The notes: generated from the letters alone by a model not told the origin. DNA of 64,000 nt from Streptomyces sp. NK15101 (GCF_020400725.1 NZ_JAINVG010000038.1:1-64000); one strand, 5' to 3'; shown: positions 34,852 to 47,133, counted from the stretch's first letter. Numbers and translations: made by a program.

Positions 34852-35133
34852 TTAGCGGCGCTTCGACTTCCGGTCGTCCTTCACGTGACCCCGGAAGGTG
34901 CGCGTCGGCGAGAACTCGCCGAGCTTGTGGCCGACCATCGACTCGGTGACAAACACCGGAATGTGGGTCTTGCCGTTGTGCACCGCGATCGTGTGGCCGA
35001 GCATGGCCGGGATGATCATCGAGCGACGGGACCAGGTCTTGATGACGTTCTTGGTACCGGCTTCGTTCTGGGCGTCCACCTTCTTGACGAGGTGGCCGTC
35101 GACGAAGGGTCCCTTCTTGAGACTGCGCGGCAT
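34852..35133 (-). CDS. rpsS: 30S ribosomal protein S19
   Basis: 93 residues. MPRSLKKGPFVDGHLVKKVD and GHKLGEFSPTRTFRGHVKDD are S19 signatures. 12 bases after rplB. Confidence 0.97.
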   Translation of the reverse strand: MPRSLKKGPFVDGHLVKKVDAQNEAGTKNVIKTWSRRSMIIPAMLGHTIAVHNGKTHIPVFVTESMVGHKLGEFSPTRTFRGHVKDDRKSKRR

Positions 35134-35145
35134 CTAAACCCGCTC

Positions 35146-35982
35146 CTAGCGCTTCTTGTTCGTCTTGCGGCGGCGGACGATGTACTTGTTCGAAGCCTTC
35201 TTCGGCGAACGAGTACGACCCTCCTTCTGACCCCACGGGGAGACCGGGTGGCGACCACCGGAGGTCTTGCCCTCACCACCACCGTGCGGGTGGTCGACCG
35301 GGTTCATCGCCACACCACGGACGGTCGGGCGAACGCCCAGCCAGCGCTTGCGGCCGGCCTTGCCCCAGTTGATGTTCGACTGCTCGGCGTTGCCGACCTC
35401 GCCGATGGTGGCGCGGCAGCGGGCGTCGACGAGACGGATCTCACCGGACGGCATGCGGAGGTGGGCCATCGTGCCCTCCTTCGCCAGCAGCTGCACGGAG
35501 GCACCGGCCGAGCGGGCGAACTTGGCGCCGCCACCGGGACGGAGCTCGATCGCGTGGATCGTGGTACCGACCGGGATGTTGCGGAGCGCCAGGTTGTTGC
35601 CGGGCTTGATGTCCGCGCCCGGGCCGTTCTCGACGCGGTCGCCCTGGGTCAGACCCTTGGGGGCGATGATGTAGCGCTTCTCGCCGTCCACGTAGTGGAG
35701 GAGCGCGATGCGCGCGGTGCGGTTGGGGTCGTACTCGATGTGAGCGACCTTGGCCGGCACGCCGTCCTTGTCGTGACGACGGAAGTCGATCACGCGGTAG
35801 GCGCGCTTGTGGCCACCGCCCTGGTGACGGACGGTCACACGACCGGTGTTGTTACGGCCGCCCTTGCTGTGCAGGGGGCGGACCAGCGACTTCTCCGGCG
35901 TGGACCGCGTGATCTCGACGAAGTCGGCTACGGAGGAGCCACGACGGCCCGGCGTAGTCGGCTTGTACTTGCGGATTCCCAT
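35146..35982 (-). CDS. rplB: 50S ribosomal protein L2
   Basis: 278 residues. The catalytic-centre His motif NPVDHPHGGGEGKTSGGRHP is complete, with LVRPLHSKGGRNNTGRVTVR at the N-terminus. L2 is needed for subunit joining and peptidyl transfer. Confidence 0.97.
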   Translation of the reverse strand: MGIRKYKPTTPGRRGSSVADFVEITRSTPEKSLVRPLHSKGGRNNTGRVTVRHQGGGHKRAYRVIDFRRHDKDGVPAKVAHIEYDPNRTARIALLHYVDGEKRYIIAPKGLTQGDRVENGPGADIKPGNNLALRNIPVGTTIHAIELRPGGGAKFARSAGASVQLLAKEGTMAHLRMPSGEIRLVDARCRATIGEVGNAEQSNINWGKAGRKRWLGVRPTVRGVAMNPVDHPHGGGEGKTSGGRHPVSPWGQKEGRTRSPKKASNKYIVRRRKTNKKR

Positions 35983-36022
35983 TTCTCAGTCCTCGTCCGA
36001 TTCCGGACGATCCAGACCGCCG

Positions 36023-36346
36023 TTAGGCGGTCGGACCGCCGAAGATGTCGATACGGTTGCCCTCGGCAAGGGTCACGATGGCGCGCTTGGTGTTGGCGCG
36101 CTTACCGAAACCGGTGCGGGTGCGCTTGCGCTTGCCCTGCCGGTTGATCGTGTTGACCCCGGTGACCTTGACCGAGAAGACCGCCTCGACGGCCTGCTTG
36201 ATCTGGGTCTTGTTGGAGCCAGGCGCGACGATGAACGTGTACTTGTTCTCGTCCAGCAGGGCGTAGCTCTTCTCCGAGACGACCGGCTTGACGAGAATGT
36301 CGCGCGGGTCCGAGAAGGTCTTGCTGGTGACGACGGCCTCAGTCAT
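36023..36346 (-). CDS. rplW: 50S ribosomal protein L23
   Basis: 107 residues, with DPRDILVKPVVSEKSYALLD and a Lys/Arg-rich GKRKRTRTGFGKRANTKRAI loop. L23 docks trigger factor and SRP at the tunnel exit. Overlaps rplD stop by one base. Confidence 0.97.
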   Translation of the reverse strand: MTEAVVTSKTFSDPRDILVKPVVSEKSYALLDENKYTFIVAPGSNKTQIKQAVEAVFSVKVTGVNTINRQGKRKRTRTGFGKRANTKRAIVTLAEGNRIDIFGGPTA

Positions 36347-36996
36347 CAGGCGTCGCTCCCTTCGGTCTCAGCGGTCTGGGGGCCAGACACGAAGGACTCG
36401 AGGGCGGCCTGGGTGAAGACCACGTCGTCGGAGACGATCACGTCGTACGTGTTGAGCTGGCCCGGCTCCAGGATGTGCACCTGGGGCAGGTTACGAGCGG
36501 ACAGCCACGCGGCCTCGTCGGAGCGCTCGGCGACCAGGAGCAGGTTCTTGCGCTCCGAGATCTTGCCGAACAGCGTCTTGGCGGCCTTGGTGGAGATCGC
36601 ACCCTCGACCACGCCGGTGACGACGTGGATGCGGGAGTGGTTCGCCCGGTCCGACAGGGCACCGCGGAGGGCGGCGGCCTTCATCTTCTTCGGGGTCCGC
36701 TGCGAGTAGTCACGCGGCACGGGACCGTGCACGACGCCACCACCGGCGAACTGCGGGGCGCGGGTCGAACCCTGACGGGCGCGGCCGGTGCCCTTCTGGC
36801 GGTAAGGCTTCTTGCCACCACCGCGGACTTCGCCACGGGTCTTGGTCTTGTGCGTGCCCTGACGGGCCGCGGCCAGCTGCGCGACGACGACCTGGTGGAT
36901 CAGCGGGACGCTGACCTTGGCGCCGAAGATCTCCTCGGGGAGCTCGACGGTCCCGGCCTTGTCGCCAGACGGCGAAAGGATGTCAATGGTGCTCAT
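36346..36996 (-). CDS. rplD: 50S ribosomal protein L4
   Basis: 216 residues from ATG 36996. The tunnel loop KTRGEVRGGGKKPYRQKGTG and GVVHGPVPRDYSQRTPKKMK are conserved. In E. coli L4 represses the S10 operon; whether that holds here cannot be seen. Seven bases after rplC. Confidence 0.97.
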   Translation of the reverse strand: MSTIDILSPSGDKAGTVELPEEIFGAKVSVPLIHQVVVAQLAAARQGTHKTKTRGEVRGGGKKPYRQKGTGRARQGSTRAPQFAGGGVVHGPVPRDYSQRTPKKMKAAALRGALSDRANHSRIHVVTGVVEGAISTKAAKTLFGKISERKNLLLVAERSDEAAWLSARNLPQVHILEPGQLNTYDVIVSDDVVFTQAALESFVSGPQTAETEGSDA

Positions 36997-37003
36997 CGGT
37001 TCC

Positions 37004-37648
37004 TCAAACCCCCTTGGCCGCGGTGCGGACCAGGACGAGGCCACCGTTGGGGCCGGGGACGGCGCCCTTGATGAGCAGCAGACCCTTCTCGGCGTCAACG
37101 GCGTGGACGGTCAGGTTCTGGGTGGTCACACGCTCGTTGCCCATGCGACCGGCCATGCGCATGCCCTTGAAGACACGGCCCGGGGTGGCGCAGCCACCGA
37201 TCGAACCGGGCTTGCGGTGCACGCGGTGGGCACCGTGCGAGGCCTTGCCACCACGGAAGTTGTGGCGCTTCATCGCACCGGCGAAGCCCTTGCCCTTGCT
37301 CTTGCCGGTGACGTCGACCTTCACGCCGGCCTCGAAGACCTCGGCGGTGATCTCCTGGCCGAGCGTGTACTCGGAGGCGTCAGCGGTGCGGAGCTCCACC
37401 AGGTGGCGGCGCGGGGTGACGTCGGCCTTGGCGAAGTGGCCCTTGAGGGGCTTGTTCACCTTGCGCGGGTCGATCTCGCCGAAGGCGATCTGGACCGACT
37501 CGTAGCCGTCGACGTCGTTCGTACGGACCTGGGTCACGACATTCGGGCCGGCCTTGACGACGGTCACCGGGACGACCCGGTTGTTCTCGTCCCAGACCTG
37601 CGTCATGCCGAGCTTCTCGCCCAGGATGCCCTTGATGTTCTTAGCCAT
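37004..37648 (-). CDS. rplC: 50S ribosomal protein L3
   Basis: 214 residues, MAKNIKGILGEKLGMTQVWD, with the rRNA-threading loop FRGGKASHGAHRVHRKPGSI and GMRMAGRMGNERVTTQNL. 13 bases after rpsJ. Confidence 0.97.
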   Translation of the reverse strand: MAKNIKGILGEKLGMTQVWDENNRVVPVTVVKAGPNVVTQVRTNDVDGYESVQIAFGEIDPRKVNKPLKGHFAKADVTPRRHLVELRTADASEYTLGQEITAEVFEAGVKVDVTGKSKGKGFAGAMKRHNFRGGKASHGAHRVHRKPGSIGGCATPGRVFKGMRMAGRMGNERVTTQNLTVHAVDAEKGLLLIKGAVPGPNGGLVLVRTAAKGV

Positions 37649-37661
37649 CTCGCGCGTCACC

Positions 37662-37970
37662 TCAGAGCTTGATCTCGATGTCGACGCCCGCCGGCAGGTC
37701 GAGGCGCATGAGCGAGTCAACCGTCTTCGGCGTGGGGTCGAGGATGTCGATGAGGCGCTTGTGCGTGCGCATCTCGAAGTGCTCGCGCGAGTCCTTGTAC
37801 TTGTGCGGCGACTTGATGACGCAGTACACGTTCTTCTCAGTGGGCAGCGGCACCGGGCCCGCGACCGACGCACCAGTGCGGGTCACCGTCTCGACGATCT
37901 TCTTCGCCGAGGAGTCGATGACCTCGTGGTCGTAGGCCTTGAGCCGGATGCGGATCTTCTGTCCCGCCAT
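37662..37970 (-). CDS. rpsJ: 30S ribosomal protein S10
   Basis: 102 residues, MAGQKIRIRLKAYDHEVIDS... with HFEMRTHKRLIDILDPTPKT. First gene of the S10 cluster; S10 (NusE) also serves in antitermination. Its leader carries the 25-base element shared with rpsL. Confidence 0.97.
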   Translation of the reverse strand: MAGQKIRIRLKAYDHEVIDSSAKKIVETVTRTGASVAGPVPLPTEKNVYCVIKSPHKYKDSREHFEMRTHKRLIDILDPTPKTVDSLMRLDLPAGVDIEIKL

Positions 37971-38404
37971 GGCTACTAGTAGTCCTTTGTCTCTCGTAAA
38001 CGCTCTGGAACCCGGCCGGTTCGCGTCCCCCTCCGACCCACGCGGTCGGGCGTGTCGCGCTCCCTCTACGCAGAAATCCCTAGGGATCTCCCAACCAAGG
38101 GGGCACGGTCGCCACGACCGCAGGCCGGGGGCTGAACACCCACCGGGCGCCTGGCCGGCACCCCGCTGACGCTTCCCAGAAGATTCCCGTACGTCCGCCC
38201 CTGAGAAGGAGCGACGAGTACTGTGGGACTCGCTTCCGGTCCTCCCGACGGGAGGCGCGCAGCATCGGCACTCAACCGAGCAACCCCGACAGTCTGCCAT
38301 ACGGGGCCATGCGGCCGCCAATCGGGGTCGAAGACTGTACCCCACGTCACGTACGCCCATGCGCCGGGGCGCGCACTTCTGACGCGCACGCCCCCTCTCG
38401 CCCG
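37971..38404. promoter_or_regulatory. Leader and promoter region of the S10 cluster
   Basis: About 430 bases without a gene, between rpsJ and the end of the sigma factor gene. The rpsJ-proximal part contains a 25-base element (38033-38057) found also before rpsL. A TACAGT hexamer on the minus strand near 38335 could be a -10 box, but no good -35 is seen at the right distance. The rest shows no coding bias. Confidence 0.6.
38033..38057 (-). promoter_or_regulatory. 25-base leader element shared with rpsL (copy 1)
   Basis: Identical to 46790-46814. On the transcribed strand it contains a perfect hairpin, CCGACC pairing with GGTCGG around GCGTG. It lies 63-87 bases before the rpsJ start codon. 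Confidence 0.7.
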
Positions 38405-39646
38405 TCACCCCAGACGCCGGGCCCGCTCCGTCAGATGCCGCCGCTCGGGCGCGCTCGTGGTGTGCCGGGCCGCCTCGCGGTAGGCGTCGGCCGCGCCCTC
38501 CTTCTCGCCGAGGAGTTCGAGCAGATGCGCCCGGGTGGCGAGGAGGCGGTGGTTCCGGGCGAGCCGCCGGTCCGCCACGAGGCCGTCGAGGAGGTCCAGG
38601 CCGGCCCGCGGTCCGTGGACCATGGCGACGGCGACCGCGCGGTTGAGGGTCACCATCGGGTTCGGCCCGGTGCGCTCCAGGAGTTCGTACAGGGCGAGGA
38701 TCTGCGGCCAGTCCGTGGCCTCGGCGGACGGGGCCTCGTCGTGCACGGCCGCGATCGCCGCCTGGAGCTGGTACGGGCCGACCCGGCCCCGCGGCAGGGT
38801 GCGGCTGATCAGCTCCACGCCCTCGGCGATCAGGCCGCCGTCCCAGCTCCCCCGGTCCTGCTCGGCGAGCGGTACGAGTTCCCCGTGCGGGCCCGTGCGG
38901 GCCGGACGGCGGGCGTCGGTGAGCAGCATCAGCGCGAGCAGGCCCGCCGTCTCGGCGTCGTCGGGGACGAGCCGGTGCAGCATCCGGGTCAGCCGGATCG
39001 CCTCCGTGGACAGCTCGGGCGCGATGAGCGCGTCGCCGCCGCTGGCCGTGTAGCCCTCGTTGAAGACGAGGTAGAGCACGTGCCGCACCTCGGCGAGGCG
39101 GGACGCCCGGTCCTCGCCCTCGGGCAGCGCGAGCGACCAGCCGCCGGCCCTGATCGTCTGCTTGGCCCGGCTGATCCGCTGCGCCATGGTCGGCTCGGGC
39201 ACGAGGAAGGCGGCGGCGATCTGCGCGGTGGTGAGGCCGCCGACGGCCCGCAGGGTGAGCGCGATCCGGCTGGACGGCGACAGGTCCGGGTGGCAGCAGA
39301 GGAAGAGCAGGGACAGGGAGTCGTCCCGGTCGGTGTCCGGAGCGTCGTCGGCGGCGCGCGCGAGGAGCTCGGAGTCCGGGGTGGCGACCGCGACGGCGTC
39401 CTCCCGGCGGCGGCGGGCGGCCTCGGCGCGCACCAGGTCGACGAACCTGCGGGTGGCGACGGTCAGCAGCCAGCCGCGCGGGTGCTCGGGCACCCCGTCC
39501 TCGGGCCACTGCCGCGCGGCCGCGATCAGGGCCTCCTGGACGGCGTCCTCGCAGAGGTCGAAGCTGCCGTGGCGGCGGACGAGCGCGCCGAGGACCTGCG
39601 GCGCGTGGCTGCGCAGCAGGTCCTCGATGTCATGCGGGTCGTTCAC
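38405..39646 (-). CDS. ECF42-type RNA polymerase sigma factor
   Basis: 413 residues. Regions sigma2 (DLCEDAVQEALIAAARQWPE, GWLLTVATRRFVDLVRAE) and sigma4 (LTTAQIAAAFLVPEPTMAQRISRAKQ) occupy the first ~190 residues. The C-terminal ~220 residues form the TPR-like extension of the ECF42 group (LYLVFNEGYTASGGD, GPYQLQAAIAAVHDEA, NPMVTLNRAVAVAM). No anti-sigma factor is nearby. It follows a DGPF/YCII gene by 61 bases, the standard partner of ECF42 factors. Confidence 0.93.
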   Translation of the reverse strand: MNDPHDIEDLLRSHAPQVLGALVRRHGSFDLCEDAVQEALIAAARQWPEDGVPEHPRGWLLTVATRRFVDLVRAEAARRRREDAVAVATPDSELLARAADDAPDTDRDDSLSLLFLCCHPDLSPSSRIALTLRAVGGLTTAQIAAAFLVPEPTMAQRISRAKQTIRAGGWSLALPEGEDRASRLAEVRHVLYLVFNEGYTASGGDALIAPELSTEAIRLTRMLHRLVPDDAETAGLLALMLLTDARRPARTGPHGELVPLAEQDRGSWDGGLIAEGVELISRTLPRGRVGPYQLQAAIAAVHDEAPSAEATDWPQILALYELLERTGPNPMVTLNRAVAVAMVHGPRAGLDLLDGLVADRRLARNHRLLATRAHLLELLGEKEGAADAYREAARHTTSAPERRHLTERARRLG

Positions 39647-39707
39647 GGCTCCGGGTCCCCGCTCCCGTGCGCGCCGGTCACCCGGTCCCCGTTCCCGCGC
39701 ACGCCGG

Positions 39708-40070
39708 TCACACGTCCGCCGCGGACTCGTGCAGGACCGGCCACAGCTCGACGGGGTCGACGTCCGCGAAGGGCATGTCGGCGGCGATCTCCTGGGCCCG
39801 CTCCAGGCTGTCGCAGTCGAGCAGGTAGAAGCTGGCGAGGTACTCCTTGGTCTCCAGGTACGGGCCGTCGGTGACAGCGGGGGCCCCGCCCTCGCGGCGG
39901 ACGAGCTGGGCGGCGGCCGCGTCGGCGAGGCCGTACGCGCCGATCAGCTCGCCGCTCTCCCGGTACCTGCGGTTGAAGGCCTCCTGCCGGGCGATCGCCT
40001 CGGGCCAGGCCTCGGCCGGGAAGGAGTCCCACTTGGCCTGGTTGCCGTAGATCATCGCGACGTACTTCAT
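39708..40070 (-). CDS. YCII/DGPF-domain protein paired with the ECF sigma factor
   Basis: 120 residues of the YCII-related family (MKYVAMIYGNQAKWDSFPAE, then VTDGPYLETKEYLASFYLLD with the DGP[FY] motif and ERAQEIAADMPFADV). Such proteins are nearly always beside ECF42 sigma factors and are thought to be part of or the target of that regulon; their biochemical role is unproven. It is the first gene of the pair. Confidence 0.9.
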   Translation of the reverse strand: MKYVAMIYGNQAKWDSFPAEAWPEAIARQEAFNRRYRESGELIGAYGLADAAAAQLVRREGGAPAVTDGPYLETKEYLASFYLLDCDSLERAQEIAADMPFADVDPVELWPVLHESAADV

Positions 40071-40168
40071 CTCGGGTGTCCTCCCCGTCCCGCCCGCCCC
40101 GGTGGCGCGCTGTCACCCTTCGGTCGTTGCCAGGATCGCGCTCTCGACATCCGTCCGCAGCATTTCCA

Positions 40169-40187
40169 AGATCTTTTCCGAAGATCT
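40169..40187. promoter_or_regulatory. Palindrome between the divergent DGPF and PIG-L genes
   Basis: Arms AGATCTT and AAGATCT are perfect, with a 5-base centre (TTCCG). It lies in the 196-base divergent promoter region, about 100 bases upstream of the DGPF gene and 80 bases upstream of the PIG-L gene. A regulator binding here could control both. Confidence 0.45.
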
Positions 40188-40266
40188 CTGCGCGGGACCC
40201 GCCGAGGCACAACCTCACCGCTCGCACACCCGTCTTCCTGTGGACGGATGAGCGAAGGGGCCCGCA

Positions 40267-42237
40267 TTGCACACTCCACCCCGTCGGCGGACGGTTCTCG
40301 CCGCCCTCGCGGTCACCGCGGCCGCCGCCGGATGCTCCGTACCGGAGCCGCGCCGGACCACGCCGACGGCCGATCCGGCGCCCGGCAGGCCGATCGCCTC
40401 CGCGCGGGCCCGGCGACCGCTGCTCATGCAGTTCTCCGCACACCCGGACGACGACCTGTACTTCATGAACCCGGACACGCAGCGGCTGCTCGACGCGGGC
40501 GTCCCGCTCGTCTCCGTGTACGTGACGGCCGGCGAGCACACCGGACGGAACCGGATCGCGGGGATGCCGGAGACTCCCCCGGACCGGGCGGCCTACTCCG
40601 CCGCCCGCCACCAGGGCCTGCGCCAGGCGTACGCGGTGGCGCTCGGCCTCCCCGCGTTCACGCCGTGGCGCCGCGAGGTGCTGACGCTCCCCGGCGGCCG
40701 GCGGGCGGAGGCCGACACCCTCGCGCACGGCTCCCGCAGGGTCGAGCTGGTCTTCCTCAACCTGCCGATGCACACGAACCGCCGCTACATGGCCGTGCCC
40801 GCGCTCTGGCAGGACCGGGCCCTGGAGCTGCGCACCCATCTGTCGGCCGGCTCCCCCGTCACCCGCGCGGACACCTACGACTACGACCGGCTGGTCGACG
40901 CCCTCGTCGCCCTGCTGCGCCGCCACCGGCCCACGGTCGTGCACACCCTGGACCCGGACCCCGACATCCAGCACAGCGACGAGGCGACCCGGAAGCGGGA
41001 CTCCGAGCAGCCGGGGTACGCCGACCACGGGGACCACACCGCGGTCGCCTCCTTCACCTGGGCCGCGCTGAGCCGCTGGGTCGCGGAGGCGGTCCGGGAG
41101 GGCGAACCGGTGCCCGCCTTCACCACCACCGCCTTCCGCGGCTACTACAACCGCCACTGGCCCAAGAACCTCCCGCCCGGGGTCCTGGCGGAGAAGGCCG
41201 CCCGGCTCGTCCCTTACGGCGGCGCCCCGTCCTGGCGGTGCGGGAACCCCTCCGGCTGCGGCGACTACGGCGTCGGCGGCGACCGTCCGCTGACCAACCG
41301 CAAGGGCTGGGTGCGCTCCACGCACCACCGCTGGCCGGGCGCGGGCCCGGCCCTCGCCGAGGAGCCGGACGGCCGGCTCGCGGCGTACGGGGTGCTGGGG
41401 CTGCGCGCGGTCCGCTGGCGGGAGTCCGCGCCCGGCGTCTGGGGCGAGCCGGTGGACCTGGGCGGCGGCCCGCTCGCGCCGGCGCTCGGCTCGGCGGTGC
41501 TCGGCGACGGCCGGGTGCTGCTCCTCGGAGTGCGGTTCGCCGCGCTCGACGGGCACGGCGGGGCCAACCGGCGCGAGGTGGTGCTCCTGGAGCAGCGCTC
41601 GCCCGGCGGCGGCTTCCTGGCCTGGCGGGGCCTGGGGAACCCGGAGCGCTCGGACGACCGGGGCCGCAGGATCGGCGCGCCGGTGGCCCTCGCGGCCCCC
41701 GACGGCCGGGTCCACCTCTTCGTGCGGAACGCGGACAAGGGCGTCTCGACGCGGGTCCGGGCGGCGGACGGCTCCTGGTCCCCGTGGCGGCCGCTCCCCG
41801 GCGACGCGGAGGTCCAGGACGGGCTGGCCGTCTCGGCGGACGCGGCGGGCCGGGTGCACGTGTACGCGGCGGGGCGGGACGCCGTGCGGCACTGGGTGGA
41901 CGGGGTCCCCCGGCGGGCCGCGCTGCCGCTCTCCGGGTCCACGGTGGCGAGCGCGGACGGCGTGCTGTACCACCGGGCACCGGCGTCCGCGCGGTTGGCC
42001 GGCCCGGGCGGCGACGCCGGTCTCGACGGGTACGGGGGCGTGGTCGCCGCACGGTCGGCCGCGCTCGGGACCGTGCTGCTCGGCACGGACGAGGAGGGCC
42101 GGGTGGCTCTGAGGACCGGCGGCCGGCTCCGTACGCGGAAGGAGGCGGCCGTCTCGACCGCGCTCCACCTGGGTCCCCGCGGGGCGACCGTGGTGGGCCT
42201 GGGCGCGGACGGCCACCCGTGGAGCTGGCGGCCGTAG
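40267..42237 (+). CDS. Secreted PIG-L family deacetylase lipoprotein
   Basis: 656 residues from a TTG preceded by GAAGGGG. The N-terminus (RRRTVLAALAVTAAAAGC) resembles a Tat-type signal with a lipobox AAG-C. Residues ~50-300 are the LmbE/PIG-L zinc deacetylase domain: FSAHPDDDLYFMNPDT and DHGDHTAVASF hold the His/Asp ligands. The C-terminal ~330 residues look like a beta-propeller (repeated DGRVHLFVRNADKG, AAGRVHVYAAGRDAV units), perhaps sugar-binding. An N-acetyl-sugar substrate is likely. Confidence 0.88.
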   Translation: MHTPPRRRTVLAALAVTAAAAGCSVPEPRRTTPTADPAPGRPIASARARRPLLMQFSAHPDDDLYFMNPDTQRLLDAGVPLVSVYVTAGEHTGRNRIAGMPETPPDRAAYSAARHQGLRQAYAVALGLPAFTPWRREVLTLPGGRRAEADTLAHGSRRVELVFLNLPMHTNRRYMAVPALWQDRALELRTHLSAGSPVTRADTYDYDRLVDALVALLRRHRPTVVHTLDPDPDIQHSDEATRKRDSEQPGYADHGDHTAVASFTWAALSRWVAEAVREGEPVPAFTTTAFRGYYNRHWPKNLPPGVLAEKAARLVPYGGAPSWRCGNPSGCGDYGVGGDRPLTNRKGWVRSTHHRWPGAGPALAEEPDGRLAAYGVLGLRAVRWRESAPGVWGEPVDLGGGPLAPALGSAVLGDGRVLLLGVRFAALDGHGGANRREVVLLEQRSPGGGFLAWRGLGNPERSDDRGRRIGAPVALAAPDGRVHLFVRNADKGVSTRVRAADGSWSPWRPLPGDAEVQDGLAVSADAAGRVHVYAAGRDAVRHWVDGVPRRAALPLSGSTVASADGVLYHRAPASARLAGPGGDAGLDGYGGVVAARSAALGTVLLGTDEEGRVALRTGGRLRTRKEAAVSTALHLGPRGATVVGLGADGHPWSWRP

Positions 42238-42307
42238 GGCCCGTCCGGCGATTCGCGTCGGATCAGGCCTGATCGACGGGACGCCCCCAAGGCCCCCGGA
42301 CATGCGA

Positions 42308-42339
42308 GAAGGCCCCGCACCTCTCGGTGCGGGGCCTTC
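42308..42339. terminator. Bidirectional terminator between PIG-L gene and tuf
   Basis: GAAGGCCCCGCACC pairs perfectly with GGTGCGGGGCCTTC around TCTC. Convergent genes end at 42237 and 42385. Confidence 0.9.
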
Positions 42340-42384
42340 CCTCACTGCTCAGCAGCTCGTACGAGCTACCAGGTCAGTTCAAGA

Positions 42385-43578
<1,194 letters not shown>

Positions 43579-43728
43579 TGGGGTCCTCCTGGAGTGGTTC
43601 TGAACGCCTTGCTTCATCGGCGCCAGGTGATCTTTGCTGGGATGCCAGTAGCCGGGGCCCGATCCCTCGGGTTTCGGGGGCTGAGCCCCGGCGACTGGTG
43701 TCAAGCCTAAAGCGTGAACTCGGGAGAG

Positions 43729-45855
<2,127 letters not shown>

Positions 45856-45894
45856 AAGGCTTCAGTCTTCTCTCGGTCTCGATGTGGGTTGCGA

Positions 45895-46365
45895 CTACCA
45901 GCGGTAGTGCGCGAAGGCCTTGTTGGACTCGGCCATCTTGTGCGTGTCCTCGCGCTTCTTGACCGCAGCTCCGAGGCCGTTCGAGGCGTCGAGGAGCTCG
46001 TTCATGAGGCGCTCGGTCATGGTCTTCTCGCGACGGGCGCGGGAGTAACCGACGAGCCAGCGGAGGGCCAGCGTGGACGCGCGGCCCGGCTTGACCTCGA
46101 TCGGCACCTGGTAGGTGGCGCCACCGACACGGCGGGACTTGACCTCGAGGGCCGGCTTGACGTTCTCGAGAGCGCGCTTCAGCGTGATGACCGGGTCCTG
46201 GCCGGTCTTCTCACGAAGACCCTCCATGGCGCCGTACACGATGCGCTCGGCGGTGGAACGCTTGCCGTCCAGCAGGATCTTGTTGATCAGCGAGGTGACA
46301 AGAGGAGAGCTGTAGACCGGGTCGATGATGACCGGGCGCTTCGGGGCGGGGCCCTTACGAGGCAT
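45895..46365 (-). CDS. rpsG: 30S ribosomal protein S7
   Basis: 156 residues. MPRKGPAPKRPVIIDPVYSS and RRVGGATYQVPIEVKPGRAS are S7 signatures; it nucleates the 30S head. Two bases after rpsL. Confidence 0.98.
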   Translation of the reverse strand: MPRKGPAPKRPVIIDPVYSSPLVTSLINKILLDGKRSTAERIVYGAMEGLREKTGQDPVITLKRALENVKPALEVKSRRVGGATYQVPIEVKPGRASTLALRWLVGYSRARREKTMTERLMNELLDASNGLGAAVKKREDTHKMAESNKAFAHYRW

Positions 46366-46367
46366 TC

Positions 46368-46739
46368 TTACTTCTCCTTCTTGGCGCCGTAGCGGCTGCG
46401 AGCCTGCTTACGGTTCTTGACGCCCTGCGTGTCGAGGGAACCGCGGATGATCTTGTAACGAACACCCGGCAGGTCCTTCACACGGCCACCGCGCACGAGC
46501 ACGATGGAGTGCTCCTGCAGGTTGTGGCCCTCACCCGGGATGTAGGCCGTGACCTCGATGCCCGAGGTCAGACGCACACGCGCGACCTTACGGAGGGCCG
46601 AGTTCGGCTTCTTCGGGGTGGTCGTGAACACACGCGTGCAGACGCCGCGACGCTGAGGGGAACCCTCGAGTGCGGGCGTCTTGTTCTTCTCGACCTTGTC
46701 CTGCCGGCCCTTGCGGACCAGCTGCTGGATCGTAGGCAC
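46368..46739 (-). CDS. rpsL: 30S ribosomal protein S12
   Basis: 123 residues. TTTPKKPNSALRKVARVRLT keeps Lys43 and the PGVRY loop region keeps Lys88, the positions mutated in streptomycin-resistant strains, so this copy is wild type there. First gene of rpsL-rpsG-fusA-tuf, read from the promoter at 46933-46961. Confidence 0.98.
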   Translation of the reverse strand: MPTIQQLVRKGRQDKVEKNKTPALEGSPQRRGVCTRVFTTTPKKPNSALRKVARVRLTSGIEVTAYIPGEGHNLQEHSIVLVRGGRVKDLPGVRYKIIRGSLDTQGVKNRKQARSRYGAKKEK

Positions 46740-46789
46740 TACTTCTCCGGTTTCTGTGTGCCGTCGGTAAAACTAACCTGGAACATTCA

Positions 46790-46814
46790 CCGACCCACGC
46801 GGTCGGGCGTGTCG
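46790..46814 (-). promoter_or_regulatory. 25-base leader element shared with rpsJ (copy 2)
   Basis: Identical to 38033-38057; the RNA can form CCGACC/GGTCGG around GCGTG. It lies 51-75 bases before the rpsL start codon, inside the predicted leader. Confidence 0.7.
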
Positions 46815-46932
46815 AATCTCGCGGACCCCCGCACGAGGCGGAAAAAGCGCGGATCGCGGCGGCCGGTATCTGACTCGCCGTGCGGTTGAGGACACGCACG
46901 GGAGCCCAGGCACACCCCAGGCACAAGGCTTG

Positions 46933-46961
46933 AGCGTACCTATCGCACGGACTCCGGTCAA
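46933..46961 (-). promoter_or_regulatory. Promoter of rpsL operon
   Basis: Minus-strand TTGACC (46961-46956) and TACGCT (46938-46933) are 17 bases apart. The predicted start near 46926 gives a ~187-base leader containing the shared 25-base element. Confidence 0.7.
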
Positions 46962-47007
46962 AACAAATGCCCACGCACCCCCGCCCCCGGCCGGAGCGGG
47001 CCGGGGG

Positions 47008-47133
47008 CGGGTCCGGATCGTTCCTGCGCGGAGGCCCGGGCCGGGTCCGGAACGTTCCTGCGCGGGGCCCCGAGCCGGGTCCGGAACGTTCCTGCGCGGA
47101 GCCCCGAGCCGGGTCCGGAACGTTCCTGCGCGG
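47008..47133. repeat. Four tandem 34-bp repeats carrying a GGAACGTTCC palindrome
   Basis: Cores of 24 bases start at 47008, 47042, 47076 and 47110, an exact 34-base period, separated by GC-rich 10-base spacers that are themselves similar. Copies 2-4 contain the perfect palindrome GGAACGTTCC; copy 1 has GGATCGTTCC. The array lies between the repressor gene end (47209) and the rpsL promoter. The period is not a multiple of three, so it is not a protein repeat. Confidence 0.85.

Noticed and set aside
47008..47133. The four regular repeats as a CRISPR array
   Set aside because: Spacers are only 10 bases and nearly identical to each other; no cas gene is in the window.
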